Part shown: piece by piece, positions 15,883 through 23,941 of the stretch
Layout of the letters: each line of letters begins with the position of its first letter
Position numbering within the stretch: position 1 is the first letter of the stretch
NCBI RefSeq assembly: GCF_019430905.1
Contig: NZ_JAHYCA010000004.1
Coordinates: 310,001-374,000, forward strand
Direction: 5' to 3'
DNA length: 64,000 nucleotides
Source: Billgrantia antri
GTDB taxonomy: Bacteria; Pseudomonadota; Gammaproteobacteria; Pseudomonadales; Halomonadaceae
Translations under genes and position numbers: made by a program
Notes under the pieces: model-generated
Databases searched by the model: none
What the model was told of the DNA's origin: nothing
Seen by the model: the letters and a program-made list of their open reading frames with translations, nothing else

Positions 15883-17269
15883 GTGGATTCCATCGCTTTC
15901 CCACCAAGGCGTGCGCTACCGCGCCATTGCCGAATCCATTGCCGTGGCGGTTCAGGCCGGCGAACTCGCTCCCGGCGAAAAGCTGCCACCTCAGCGTCGC
16001 CTGGCTGACCGTCTCGGCGTCACGGTGGGTACCGTGACCCGGGCCTATGCCGAAGCCGAGCGCCAGGGATGGGTCGTGGCCCGGGTGGGCAGCGGCACGT
16101 TCGTGCGCGGCGGCGAGGGGTCGGCAGGCCAGGATTTCCTCGCCAGCCGCCCCGTGGCGGATGGCACCATCGACCTCAGCCTGAGCCTGCCGCCACCGCA
16201 TCCGATGCGTGCCGCCAGCCTGGGGCGCGTACTGCAAGAAATAGCCGAGCAGCCGGCGGTCCTGCAGCGCGCGGTGGAGTACCAGCCGGATCGCGGCGTA
16301 CCCGCGCATCGAGAACAGCTGGCCGCCTGGATGACCCGCCTGGGCATGCCCGCCGACCCCGAGCCGCTCATCGTCACCCAAGGAGGGCAGCACGGCATCA
16401 ACCTGGCGTTGCAGAGCCTAACGCGCCCGGGCGAGCGCATCGTCGCCGACGTGCTCACCTACCCCGGCCTGATCACCGCCGCCAGCCAGGCCCATCTCAA
16501 GCTGCAGGGCGTGCCGATGGACGACCAGGGCATGGACATGGATGCCCTCGCCCGGCTCTGCGCACAGCAGGCGCCGCGACTGGTTTACGTTACACCGGAT
16601 CAGAACAACCCTACCGGCACCCCGCTGAGCGAGACACGGCGCGAGCGGCTGGTGGCGCTGGCCCGCCAGCACGACTTCTGGATCGTCGAGGATGGCGTGC
16701 AATACCTGCCCGAGGCGGAGCGCGGTACACCGATCTATCGCCTGGCACCGGAACGCACGCTGTTCATCTTCAGTACCGCCAAGGTGCTGGCCGGTGGCTT
16801 GCGCATCGGCACGCTGCTCGCACCCCCCGCGCTGCGCGAGCGGCTGGGCACGGCACTGCGCGCCCAAAGCTGGATGGTGCCGCCGCTGATGGTCGAGGCG
16901 GTGTGCCGTTGGGTGGCAAGCGCAGAGAGCGATACTCTGCTGGCCTGGCTGATCGAAGAGCTGGGCGAGCGCCAGCGCATGGCACGGAAACGCTTGGCCG
17001 GCCACGCCATCAACAGCCGCGGGCACAGTAACAATTTATGGTTGCCGCTCCCCGAAGGACTGCGCAGTGCCGTGTTCGTCGAGGCATTGGCCCAGCGCAA
17101 GATTCTGGTGAGTAGCGCCGAGCCCTTCTGCGTAGGCAGCGAACCCGCCCCCCAGGCCTTGCGGCTCTGCCTCAGCGCCGCGCCCTCACGTGAGGCGCTG
17201 GCCCAGGCGCTGGATACGCTCGCCGAGCTGCTTGCCGCGCCGCCCGCAGCCCCCTGGCAGACGCTGTAG
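15875..17269 (+). CDS. MocR/PdxR-type transcriptional regulator with aminotransferase-fold domain
   Basis: A 464-residue fusion. Residues 1-80 are a GntR-type winged HTH (RYRAIAESIAVAVQAGEL, LPPQRRLADRLGVTVGTVTRAYAEAE). Residues about 100-460 are a fold-type I aminotransferase-like PLP domain, with TPDQNNPTG, the aspartate in VEDGVQY and the PLP-lysine region STAKVLAGGLRIG. Such proteins sense PLP or amino compounds. Divergence from a LysE exporter suggests it controls export of the sensed compound. The start is ATG 15875 or 15881; neither has a Shine-Dalgarno and an inverted repeat covers both, so autoregulation or a leaderless mRNA is possible. Confidence 0.9.
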   Translation: MTMWIPSLSHQGVRYRAIAESIAVAVQAGELAPGEKLPPQRRLADRLGVTVGTVTRAYAEAERQGWVVARVGSGTFVRGGEGSAGQDFLASRPVADGTIDLSLSLPPPHPMRAASLGRVLQEIAEQPAVLQRAVEYQPDRGVPAHREQLAAWMTRLGMPADPEPLIVTQGGQHGINLALQSLTRPGERIVADVLTYPGLITAASQAHLKLQGVPMDDQGMDMDALARLCAQQAPRLVYVTPDQNNPTGTPLSETRRERLVALARQHDFWIVEDGVQYLPEAERGTPIYRLAPERTLFIFSTAKVLAGGLRIGTLLAPPALRERLGTALRAQSWMVPPLMVEAVCRWVASAESDTLLAWLIEELGERQRMARKRLAGHAINSRGHSNNLWLPLPEGLRSAVFVEALAQRKILVSSAEPFCVGSEPAPQALRLCLSAAPSREALAQALDTLAELLAAPPAAPWQTL

Positions 17270-17283
17270 CATGACGCAATGGA

Positions 17284-17768
17284 TCATGACAGACGCAGCC
17301 GCAGCCCGCGAAAGCGCCTTCGATACTGGCTGGGTGTCAGCCCCACGCGACGGCCGAACAGGCGTCGGAAGAAGCTGGGCTCGGCATAGCCGAGCTGCTC
17401 GGCGATTGCCTCGATGGGCTCGTCACCTTGCTCCAGCAGCTGCTTAGCCTCCTCCAGCCGCAGCGTGTGTACGTAGTCCATCGGCGTCATGCCGGTGGCC
17501 GCCTTGAAGCGTCGCTTGAAAGCGCGCTCCGACAGACGGCTGACCTCCACCATGCCCGCCACCGGCGAGTGACAGTCGTAGTGCTGGGCAAGCCATACCT
17601 GGCAGCGCGCGATGCAGGCATCTTCTACCTGGCGCGAGCTGTTGAGCACGGCGTAGGGCTGCTGCCCCTCCCGGTGCCAGTCGATGAGGTGGACACGGGC
17701 CAGGCGCATTGCCTCGTCGGTGCCTAGCAGTCGCGCCACCAAGTAGAGGGTCAGATCGAACCGCCGGC
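17284..17768 (-). pseudogene. GlxA-like AraC regulator, N-terminal domain deleted
   Basis: The reverse frame encodes the tail of a DJ-1/PfpI-plus-AraC (GlxA/FtrA-like) regulator: FDLTLYLVARLLG, then the double HTH (VEVSRLSERAFKRRFKAATG and IEAIAEQLGYAEPSFFRRLFGRR). Only the last ~160 residues of a protein that normally has 310-330 remain. The amidotransferase-like sensor domain is gone and homology stops at about 17760-17768, where an oppositely oriented gene fragment begins. The remaining GTG-initiated frame (17742) could still yield a bare DNA-binding domain. Confidence 0.8.
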
Positions 17769-18191
17769 CTGACCAATCTCACCTTCGAGGTGCGCGACCT
17801 GAGCGACTTCGAGACGACGGCCGAACCCGACGCCTTCGATCTGGTCACGACCTTCGATGGCATTCATGACCAGGCGAGGCCGCGCAGCCTTCTCCGGGGC
17901 ATCCACCGCACCCTGGCACCGGACGGCGTCTATCTGGTGCAGGACATCCACGCCTCGAGCCATCACCACCTCGACCGCGAGCATCCGCTGGGCACCATGC
18001 TCTATGCGGTATCGGTGAGCCACTGCATGACGGTCTCCCTGGCCCAGGGCGGCGAAGGACTCGGTACCATGTGGGGACGGGAGCGGGCGCTGGCCTACCT
18101 GGAGGAGGCCGGCTTTTGCGACATCGAGGTTCACCAGCTCGAGCATGACATCCAGAACGACTATTTCGTCTGTCGTCCCGGGAAAGGCTAG
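17760..18191 (+). pseudogene. Class I SAM methyltransferase, N-terminal half deleted
   Basis: The forward frame reads GLTNLTFEVRDLSDF, then FDLVTTFDGIHDQARP, TLAPDGVYLVQDI, MTVSLAQGGEGLGTMWG and AGFCDIEVHQLEHD. This matches the C-terminal half of a SAM-dependent methyltransferase of the Rv2258c-like/type-12 kind. The glycine-rich SAM motif I and everything before it are missing, so it cannot be active. An ATG at 17709 opens the frame, but those codons belong to the antisense of the GlxA-like fragment. A single deletion joining two divergent genes explains both truncations. Confidence 0.78.
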
Positions 18192-19409
18192 CTAGCGAAG
18201 CAGCTCGGCAGCGGTGTACCAGGCGATCATGCGCTCCTCGTCGGTGGGGATGACCCACAGCCGCAGCCGGCTGCCCTCGGCATCGATGCGAGTGGCATGA
18301 ACGGCGTTGGCCTGTGGCTCGAGCCGCGCGCCCAGCCACTCGCAGCCCTGCGCTACGGCGGCGCGCACCGGGGCGGCACGTTCGCCGATGCCGGCGGTGA
18401 AGACGAGATGATCGAGCCCACCCAGCGCCGCCGCGAGGCTGCCGATCTCGCGCACGATGCGATAGATGAACAGCTCGACGGCCTCGGCCGCTTCCGACGC
18501 CTGGCTGGCCAACAGCTCGCGCATGTCGCCACTGATACCGGAGACGCCGAGCAGGCCCGATTCCTGATAGAGCATGCTCTGTACCGCCTCGGCGCTCATG
18601 CCCTCCTGCAGGATCAAATGCAGCACCAGGCCAGGATCGAGGCTGCCACTGCGGGTTCCCATCATCAGGCCCTCCAGCGCCGTGAAACCGGTGGTCGCAG
18701 CGATGCTCCTGCCATCACGCAGCGCACACAGGCTCGCGCCATTGCCCAGGTGGGCGATGATTGTCCGCCCGCTCGCCGTCGACTGGCGGCACCCTGACAA
18801 TGCCTCGGCCAGGGCACGACTGACGTAGTCGAAGGAGAGTCCATGGAAGCCGTAGCGGATCATGCCTTGCTGGCGATAACGACGCGGCAACGGGAAGGCC
18901 TGGGCCACATCCGGCTGACCGACATGAAAGGCGGTATCGAAGCAGGCGACCTGCGGTAGCGAGGGACGCAGGCCGGCGAGCGCCCGAACCGGCGCCAGGC
19001 CATGGGGCTGGTGCAGAGGGGCCAACGTCACCAGCTGTTCCAGTTCGGAACGATTGACCTCATCGAGTCGCAGCGGCGCACGATACGTCGCGCCACCGTG
19101 CACGATGCGATGGCCCACGGCCTGCACGTCGCCCAGCGCCGGATTCGCTTCGACCCAGCCCAGCAGTCGCGCCAGCGCCCCCTCATGCGACAGGCCTGGC
19201 GGCACGTCACGCAGCGCCACGTCATGCGCTGTTCCCATGTCGCTGCCGAACCCCTCCCCGAGTTCCAGCCGTGCCTGACTGCCGAGCCCCGAAAACTGAC
19301 CACGACAGCGCAGCCTCAGCCCCATCGGGGTCTCCGGACGCGCGGCCTCGAACAGGGCAAACTTGAGGCTGGAGGAGCCGCTGTTGATGGCCAGGATCTC
19401 TCCGCTCAT
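18192..19409 (-). CDS. ackA: Acetate kinase
   Basis: A 405-residue acetate/propionate kinase (ASKHA fold), interconverting acetyl-phosphate + ADP and acetate + ATP in the cytosol. Visible signatures are ILAINSGSSSLKFALF at the N-terminus, GHRIVHGG, ACFDTAFH, YGFHGLSFDYVS, IIAHLGNGASLCA, GFTALEGLMMGTRSGSLDP and FTAGIGE. The start ATG overlaps the stop of the upstream phosphotransacetylase-fusion gene (ATGA), so the two are translationally coupled and form a Pta-AckA pathway. The longer upstream frame is just the shadow of that gene. Confidence 0.95.
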   Translation of the reverse strand: MSGEILAINSGSSSLKFALFEAARPETPMGLRLRCRGQFSGLGSQARLELGEGFGSDMGTAHDVALRDVPPGLSHEGALARLLGWVEANPALGDVQAVGHRIVHGGATYRAPLRLDEVNRSELEQLVTLAPLHQPHGLAPVRALAGLRPSLPQVACFDTAFHVGQPDVAQAFPLPRRYRQQGMIRYGFHGLSFDYVSRALAEALSGCRQSTASGRTIIAHLGNGASLCALRDGRSIAATTGFTALEGLMMGTRSGSLDPGLVLHLILQEGMSAEAVQSMLYQESGLLGVSGISGDMRELLASQASEAAEAVELFIYRIVREIGSLAAALGGLDHLVFTAGIGERAAPVRAAVAQGCEWLGARLEPQANAVHATRIDAEGSRLRLWVIPTDEERMIAWYTAAELLR

Positions 19410-20824
19410 GGACCGACCTTCTTGTGCTGCTCCGTCACCAGTAGCGCCAGGGCACAGGACGCCAGGCGGGTAATGGCATCGTCGGCACGGCTGGTGAGAA
19501 CGATCGGCACCCGCGCGCCCACCACCAGCCCGGCCCCGGAGGCATCGGCGAGATAGGTGAGCTGCTTCATGAGCATGTTGGCCGACTCGAGATCGGGGGC
19601 GACCAGAATATCGGCTCGCCCCGCTACCGGCGAGACGATTCCCTTGGCCGCCGCTGCGGCCTCGGAGACGGCATTGTCGAAGGCCAGCGGCCCGTCGAGC
19701 ACGCCTCCGGTGATCTGGCCACGCTCGGCCATCTTGCACAGCGCCGCAGCCTCCAGGGTCGAGGCGATCTTGGGATTGACCGTCTCCACCGCCGAAAGGA
19801 TCGCCACCTTGGGCAACGCATTACCCACCGCATGGGCCAGGTCGATGGCGTTCTGAACGATGTCCTTCTTGTCGGCCAGCGTCGGATAGATGTTGATCGC
19901 CGCATCGGTGATGAACAGTGGGCGCGGGTAGGTCGGCACATCGAAGGCCATCACGTGGCTCAGGCAGCGCTCGGTGCGCAGGCCGGTGTCGCGTTTGACG
20001 ACCTCGTGCAGCAGTTCGTTGGTGTGCAGCGCGCCTTTCATCAGCGCTTCCACCCGTCCCGCGCGGGTCATGGCCACGGCCTCGGCGGCGGCCGCATGGC
20101 TGTGGGGTACGTCGACGAGCTCGAATTCGGCGATATCGATACCGGCAGCTTCGGCGGCGGCCTGCACCTTGGCCCGCGGCCCCACCAGCACCGGGCGGAT
20201 CAGGCCCTGACGCGCCGATTCATAGGCGCCCAGAATCGAGACTTCATCCACCGGGTGCACCACGGCCATGCTCACCGGCTCGGGGTGCTCAGCGGCACTG
20301 AGCATCTCATGCAGGCGTGCCCGCTCGGCCATTCTTACGCGCGGCAGCACGGCACGCGGCCGGCTCACTTTCTCGGTGGGTGCCTGCACTTCCGCCTCGC
20401 CTTCGATGACGGTCTCGCCGTTCTGGTTAGTGCAGTGACACGCGAACACGATTCGCTTGTGCTGAGCCTCCTTGCTCAGTACACGCACGCTTACCCGCAG
20501 CACGTCGCCGAGGCGCACCGGCTTGCGAAAGCGCAGGGTCTGGCCGAGGTAGATAGTGCCCGGACCAGGCAGTTCGGTGCCGAGCACGGTGGATATCAGC
20601 GCCCCGCCCCACATGCCGTGGGCCACCACTTCCTGGAAACGGGTGCTCTTGGCGAAGTCGTCGTCGAGGTGAGCCGGGTTGATGTCCCCCGACATGATCG
20701 CGAAGAGCTTGATGTCGTCGAGGGTCAGCCGCTTCTCGAGCGATGCCGTATCGCCTACCCGGATCTCGTCGAAGGTGCGATTCTCGATATGACCGTTCGC
20801 GGTCGACTGGCCCTGCTTGTCCAT
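19406..20824 (-). CDS. Bifunctional MaoC-like enoyl-CoA hydratase / phosphate acyltransferase
   Basis: A 472-residue fusion. An N-terminal hot-dog MaoC domain (about 15-150; FAIMSGDINPAHLDDDFAKST carries the catalytic D/H pair) precedes a PTA/PTB phosphate acyltransferase domain (about 175-470; MKGALHTNELLHEV, then FITDAAINIYPTL, TGGVLDGPLAFDNA). Predicted reactions are hydration of an enoyl-CoA and transfer of the acyl group from CoA to phosphate, with the downstream kinase then making ATP. Acetyl-, propionyl- or butyryl-CoA are all possible. The ATG at 20824 follows AAGGCG. Confidence 0.92.
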   Translation of the reverse strand: MDKQGQSTANGHIENRTFDEIRVGDTASLEKRLTLDDIKLFAIMSGDINPAHLDDDFAKSTRFQEVVAHGMWGGALISTVLGTELPGPGTIYLGQTLRFRKPVRLGDVLRVSVRVLSKEAQHKRIVFACHCTNQNGETVIEGEAEVQAPTEKVSRPRAVLPRVRMAERARLHEMLSAAEHPEPVSMAVVHPVDEVSILGAYESARQGLIRPVLVGPRAKVQAAAEAAGIDIAEFELVDVPHSHAAAAEAVAMTRAGRVEALMKGALHTNELLHEVVKRDTGLRTERCLSHVMAFDVPTYPRPLFITDAAINIYPTLADKKDIVQNAIDLAHAVGNALPKVAILSAVETVNPKIASTLEAAALCKMAERGQITGGVLDGPLAFDNAVSEAAAAAKGIVSPVAGRADILVAPDLESANMLMKQLTYLADASGAGLVVGARVPIVLTSRADDAITRLASCALALLVTEQHKKVGP

Positions 20825-20990
20825 GCGCTACGCCTTGATCGAAGGTGAGAGGAATCGGCCGCGCCGATAGTGCAACGCAGCAAGTCTCAGCCGCTAGCAT
20901 CGAATACGCTTCCGAGGATGGCAAGCGCCTTGCAGCCCCCAAGCGAAACGTCACAATGAAGGAGACGACCACTCATCGAGCCGAACCATC

Positions 20991-21392
20991 ATGCATCGCT
21001 TCCTCAACGATCCGACGTTAGCCGTTCCGGTCTTTCCGGGTAGCCATATCGCCATGGATGGACACTACCTCTTTCTCTCTGGCTTGACCGTGACCGACAT
21101 CCAGGGCGGCGACGCCGTCGTCGGTGACATCGCCGAGGAAACGCGCTGGGTGATGCGCCGCCTGTCCCGCATGCTGGAATATGCCGGCGCCTCACTGGCG
21201 CACGTGGTGCGGGTCGACATTCACCTGACCGACCTGGATACCATCCACACCATGGACGCCGCCTACGCGGAGTTTTTCACCTACCACAGCTACCCCGCGC
21301 GCACCTGTACCGAATCACCGCGGCTGAGCGGAGGCGCCAACGTCGAAATCACCCTGATGGCGCGTCAGCCGGACCCTACCTCCGCCGACTGA
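20991..21392 (+). CDS. RidA/YjgF family protein (reactive enamine/imine deaminase-like)
   Basis: A 133-residue RidA-fold protein. ETRWVMRRLSRMLEYAGASLAHVVRVDIHLTDL is the family helix-strand core, and YPARTCTESPRLSGGANVEI carries the arginine of the RidA active site, though the classical R(V/A)xxxV context is modified, suggesting an Rid1-7 subgroup rather than RidA proper. RidA clears 2-aminoacrylate made by PLP dehydratases, one of which lies 6 kb away. The start at 20991 lacks a nearby Shine-Dalgarno. Confidence 0.85.
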   Translation: MHRFLNDPTLAVPVFPGSHIAMDGHYLFLSGLTVTDIQGGDAVVGDIAEETRWVMRRLSRMLEYAGASLAHVVRVDIHLTDLDTIHTMDAAYAEFFTYHSYPARTCTESPRLSGGANVEITLMARQPDPTSAD

Positions 21393-21593
21393 CCCGCCAG
21401 CACCGAGACATGACGCCGCAGCGCCGATAGCCTGTCTCGACAAAAGTCGCGTGTTGCACCATACTGGCCGCGTTTGCGATTGGGAATGATACGCAACAGC
21501 AAGTTTTTTCGCTTTCCTTAGCGGGCTGTTCGAGATGCCAAATGCACCGTCTAATCGACGCTCCGACCTGTCCCACCTTCTCAACGAGTGAAC

Positions 21594-22270
21594 ATGAAAA
21601 GCCATTTTTCGAAGGTTCTCTGCGGCACGGCTCTGGCACTGGGCTGTACCACCGCACTGGCCGAACAGATCACCGTTACCGATATCGCCGGCCGCGAGGT
21701 CACCCTCGAGGTTCCCGTCGAGCGCATGATTCTCGGCGAAGGGCGGCAGATCTATCTGCTCGGCGCACTATAGCCGGAAGACCCCTTTGCCGGCGTAGTG
21801 GGATGGCGCGAGGATTTCTCCCAGGCCGACCCGGACAACTACGCACGCTACGCTGCCAAGTTTCCGGAACTCGAGGAGCTGCCCACCTTCGGCGGCTTCA
21901 AGAACGGCACCTTCGACGTGGAGCAGGCTGCCTCCCTCACCCCTGATGTCGTGCTGATGAACCTCGAGGCCAAGGAGGCCACCGAGGATGCCGCCTATGA
22001 CGAGAAGCTGGCGGAACTTGGTATCGCCATCGTCTACGTGGATTTCCGTGAAGATTCCCTGCGGCATACCATTCCCTCCATGCGCATGCTTGGCCAGCTG
22101 TTGAGCGAGGAGGAAGACGCCGCGGCCTTCATCGAGTTCTCCGAGACCCAGATGGAACTGGTCACCCAGGTGATCGAGGCCGAGGTCGAGGCCGGTGAGC
22201 GTCGCGGCGCGTATCGAACCCTGCTCGAAGGGGCGGCCCCAGCTCATCGTCGAAGAGAGCATCTGAGCCG
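21594..22270 (+). pseudogene. Decayed periplasmic iron-siderophore-type ABC substrate-binding protein
   Basis: The frame begins with a signal peptide (MKSHFSKVLCGTALALGCTTALA), then ITVTDIAGREVTLEVPVERMIL, typical of FecB/BtuF-type binding proteins. It hits an in-frame TAG at 21771-21773, where CAG would give GALQPEDPFAGVVGWRED. The same frame continues clearly homologous (LTPDVVLMNLEAKEATED, RMLGQLLSEEEDAAAFIEF) to about residue 200, then loses homology near 22200, well short of the usual ~350 residues. No permease or ATPase gene is next to it. A GAATGAT 100 nt upstream is compatible with, but does not prove, a Fur half-site. Confidence 0.85.
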
Positions 22271-22282
22271 ACGGCGGGTTCA

Positions 22283-23278
22283 TCAAAGCGTCATGCCCGG
22301 CTCGATGGTATAGCCCATGTCGATGACCCGCTGGCCGGGCTCGCCGCCCTGGATGCGCCGTAGCAGCTCGCTGGCGGCGCGCTTGCCGATGGCCTGGCGC
22401 GGCGTGACCACGCTGGCCAGCCGCGGCGTCATCACCTGGCCTACGTCATGGCCGTGAAAACCGGCAATGGCCAACTGCTCAGGCACTTTGACCCCGCGCC
22501 TCAGGCAGGCGAAATAAGCGCCCACGGCGACATCGTCGTTGGTACAGAAGAGTCCATCGGTCTCTGGGTATTCATCGAGGATTTCGTTGAGCAGCGCCGC
22601 CCCTACCGAGTAGGAAGAACGCTGGCTGCGCTGCTTGGTCAACGGCAAGAGCCCATGCTCCTCCATGGCCTGTCGATAACCCTGCTCACGCTGCAGGGTG
22701 CGCGAGTCGAGGCGTACCGCGAGGTAGACGATCCGACGCCGGCCATGGCGGATCATTTCGGTCACCATGTCGTGGGCGGCACGCACGTTGTCGAAGCCGA
22801 TCGACTGGTGCAGCGGCGGAGTCAGTGAATCCATGATCTCTACGGTGGGAATACCCGCCGTCTCGAGCATACGGCAGGTTCGCGCTGTGTGATGGCTGTC
22901 GGAGAGAATCACACCGTCGACATTGTACGACAGGAGTGAAGCCAGGCTGCGTTCCTCCAACTCCTGGCTGTAGCCGTAGTGAGAGAGCATCAGATGATAG
23001 CCCAGCGGCTCGGTCACCTCTTCGATGCCGACCAGCACATCGGCGAAGACCTGGTTGGTCAGCGACGGCACCAGCACGCCGATGGAGTGGCTGGTGGCAC
23101 GTGAGAGCAGATCGGGCGCGCGATTGGGAATGTAGCCGACCTGCTCCGCGGCACGGAAAATACGCTCGCGCAAGCCCTCCGACACGGTCGTGGGATCGCG
23201 CAGGCAGCGGCTAACGGTCATCTTGGTCGCTCCGACCCGGTCGGCGATGTCCTGGAGTGTCGGTCGTTTCTTCTTCAC
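22283..23278 (-). CDS. gntR: GntR, LacI-family repressor of gluconate genes
   Basis: A 331-residue LacI-type repressor, the length of E. coli GntR and closely similar along its whole length: KKKRPTLQDIADRVGATKMTVSR (HTH), GYIPNRAPDLLSRATS (hinge), FCTNDDVAVGA and IAGFHGHDVGQVM (sugar-binding domain). It should repress the upstream TRAP/gntK operon until gluconate binds. The start is GTG at 23278; the longer frame to 23344 adds a non-homologous 22-residue leader. It is the last gene of the gluconate cluster, 110 nt after gntK with a hairpin between, so it may be partly uncoupled. A degenerate operator half (TGATACCGG, 23344-23352) lies just upstream. Confidence 0.93.
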   Translation of the reverse strand: MKKKRPTLQDIADRVGATKMTVSRCLRDPTTVSEGLRERIFRAAEQVGYIPNRAPDLLSRATSHSIGVLVPSLTNQVFADVLVGIEEVTEPLGYHLMLSHYGYSQELEERSLASLLSYNVDGVILSDSHHTARTCRMLETAGIPTVEIMDSLTPPLHQSIGFDNVRAAHDMVTEMIRHGRRRIVYLAVRLDSRTLQREQGYRQAMEEHGLLPLTKQRSQRSSYSVGAALLNEILDEYPETDGLFCTNDDVAVGAYFACLRRGVKVPEQLAIAGFHGHDVGQVMTPRLASVVTPRQAIGKRAASELLRRIQGGEPGQRVIDMGYTIEPGMTL

Positions 23279-23336
23279 GCTGCCCCATTGGCTACGGTTG
23301 GATCTGACAGGCCGCGCAGCGCTCGCTGTCGGCACG

Positions 23337-23373
23337 AGCGGCATGATACCGGAGTCGTCACGGTCATGCCGCT
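23337..23373 (-). terminator. Bulged hairpin between gntK and gntR
   Basis: AGCGGCATGA (23337-23346) pairs with TCATGCCGCT (23364-23373). A further CCG/CGG pairing sits inside a 2-nt bulge and a 9-nt loop. It starts 16 nt after the gntK stop and has no T-run, so it could be a partial terminator, a processing site, or an imperfect GntR operator. Confidence 0.45.
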
Positions 23374-23388
23374 GTCGCTACCCAACGT

Positions 23389-23913
23389 TCAGGAATCGCG
23401 GTGACAGTGCGGCAGCGTCGTCAGGAAAGCCTCGACGATCGCCTCGGGCGTGTCACCGATGCGGCACGACACGGCTTCGCTCTCGCCTGGCGGTTCGAGA
23501 TCGTGGAGTTGGCTGTCGAGCATCGCCTCGCCGCGAAAGAAGTGCTCCTCGCGCTCGGCCAGGCGGTGGCGCAACTGTTCGCGCTCTCCTTCGAGAAATA
23601 GAAAGACGAGTTCGGAATCGCCGCGGCGCAGGATGTCACGATAGCGCTGCTTGAGTGCCGAGCAGGCCAGCACCAGCGAGGCATCACGACGGCGATGGTC
23701 GCCGATCAGCCCCGCCAGGGTCTCCAGCCACTCGCGGCGGTCCTCGTCGTCGAGCGGAATGCCATTGGCCATCTTGTCGACGTTGGCCGGCGAGTGGTAA
23801 TCGTCGCCATCGATGAAGGCAACGCCCAGGCGACTGGCGAGCAAAGCGCCGATATGCGACTTGCCCGACCCTGACACTCCCATCACCACGATGCGATAGG
23901 TGGCATCCTTCAC
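23389..23913 (-). CDS. gntK: Gluconokinase
   Basis: A 174-residue thermoresistant-type gluconokinase (175 in E. coli), phosphorylating gluconate to 6-phosphogluconate with ATP. The P-loop GVSGSGKS is at residues 12-19. FIDGDDYHSPANVDKMANGIPLDDEDRREWL is the family substrate region (identified by its first and last residues), and LACSALKQRYRDILR follows. The start is GTG at 23913, with GGGAGG 4-5 nt upstream; the frame to 23952 overlaps nothing useful and lacks a ribosome-binding site. It follows the TRAP large-permease gene by 28 nt and so belongs to the same operon. Confidence 0.95.
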   Translation of the reverse strand: MKDATYRIVVMGVSGSGKSHIGALLASRLGVAFIDGDDYHSPANVDKMANGIPLDDEDRREWLETLAGLIGDHRRRDASLVLACSALKQRYRDILRRGDSELVFLFLEGEREQLRHRLAEREEHFFRGEAMLDSQLHDLEPPGESEAVSCRIGDTPEAIVEAFLTTLPHCHRDS

Positions 23914-23941
23914 GAGACCTCCCGGTTGACAGTTGCCGCAC

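Noticed and set aside
19832..20848. 338-residue forward ORF opposite the MaoC-Pta gene
   Set aside because: Histidine/arginine-rich shadow frame without homology; the reverse strand codes for a recognised fusion enzyme.
21470..21600. Fur box before the decayed binding-protein gene
   Set aside because: Only a GAATGAT half-site is visible; a 19-bp match to the Fur consensus is not convincing.
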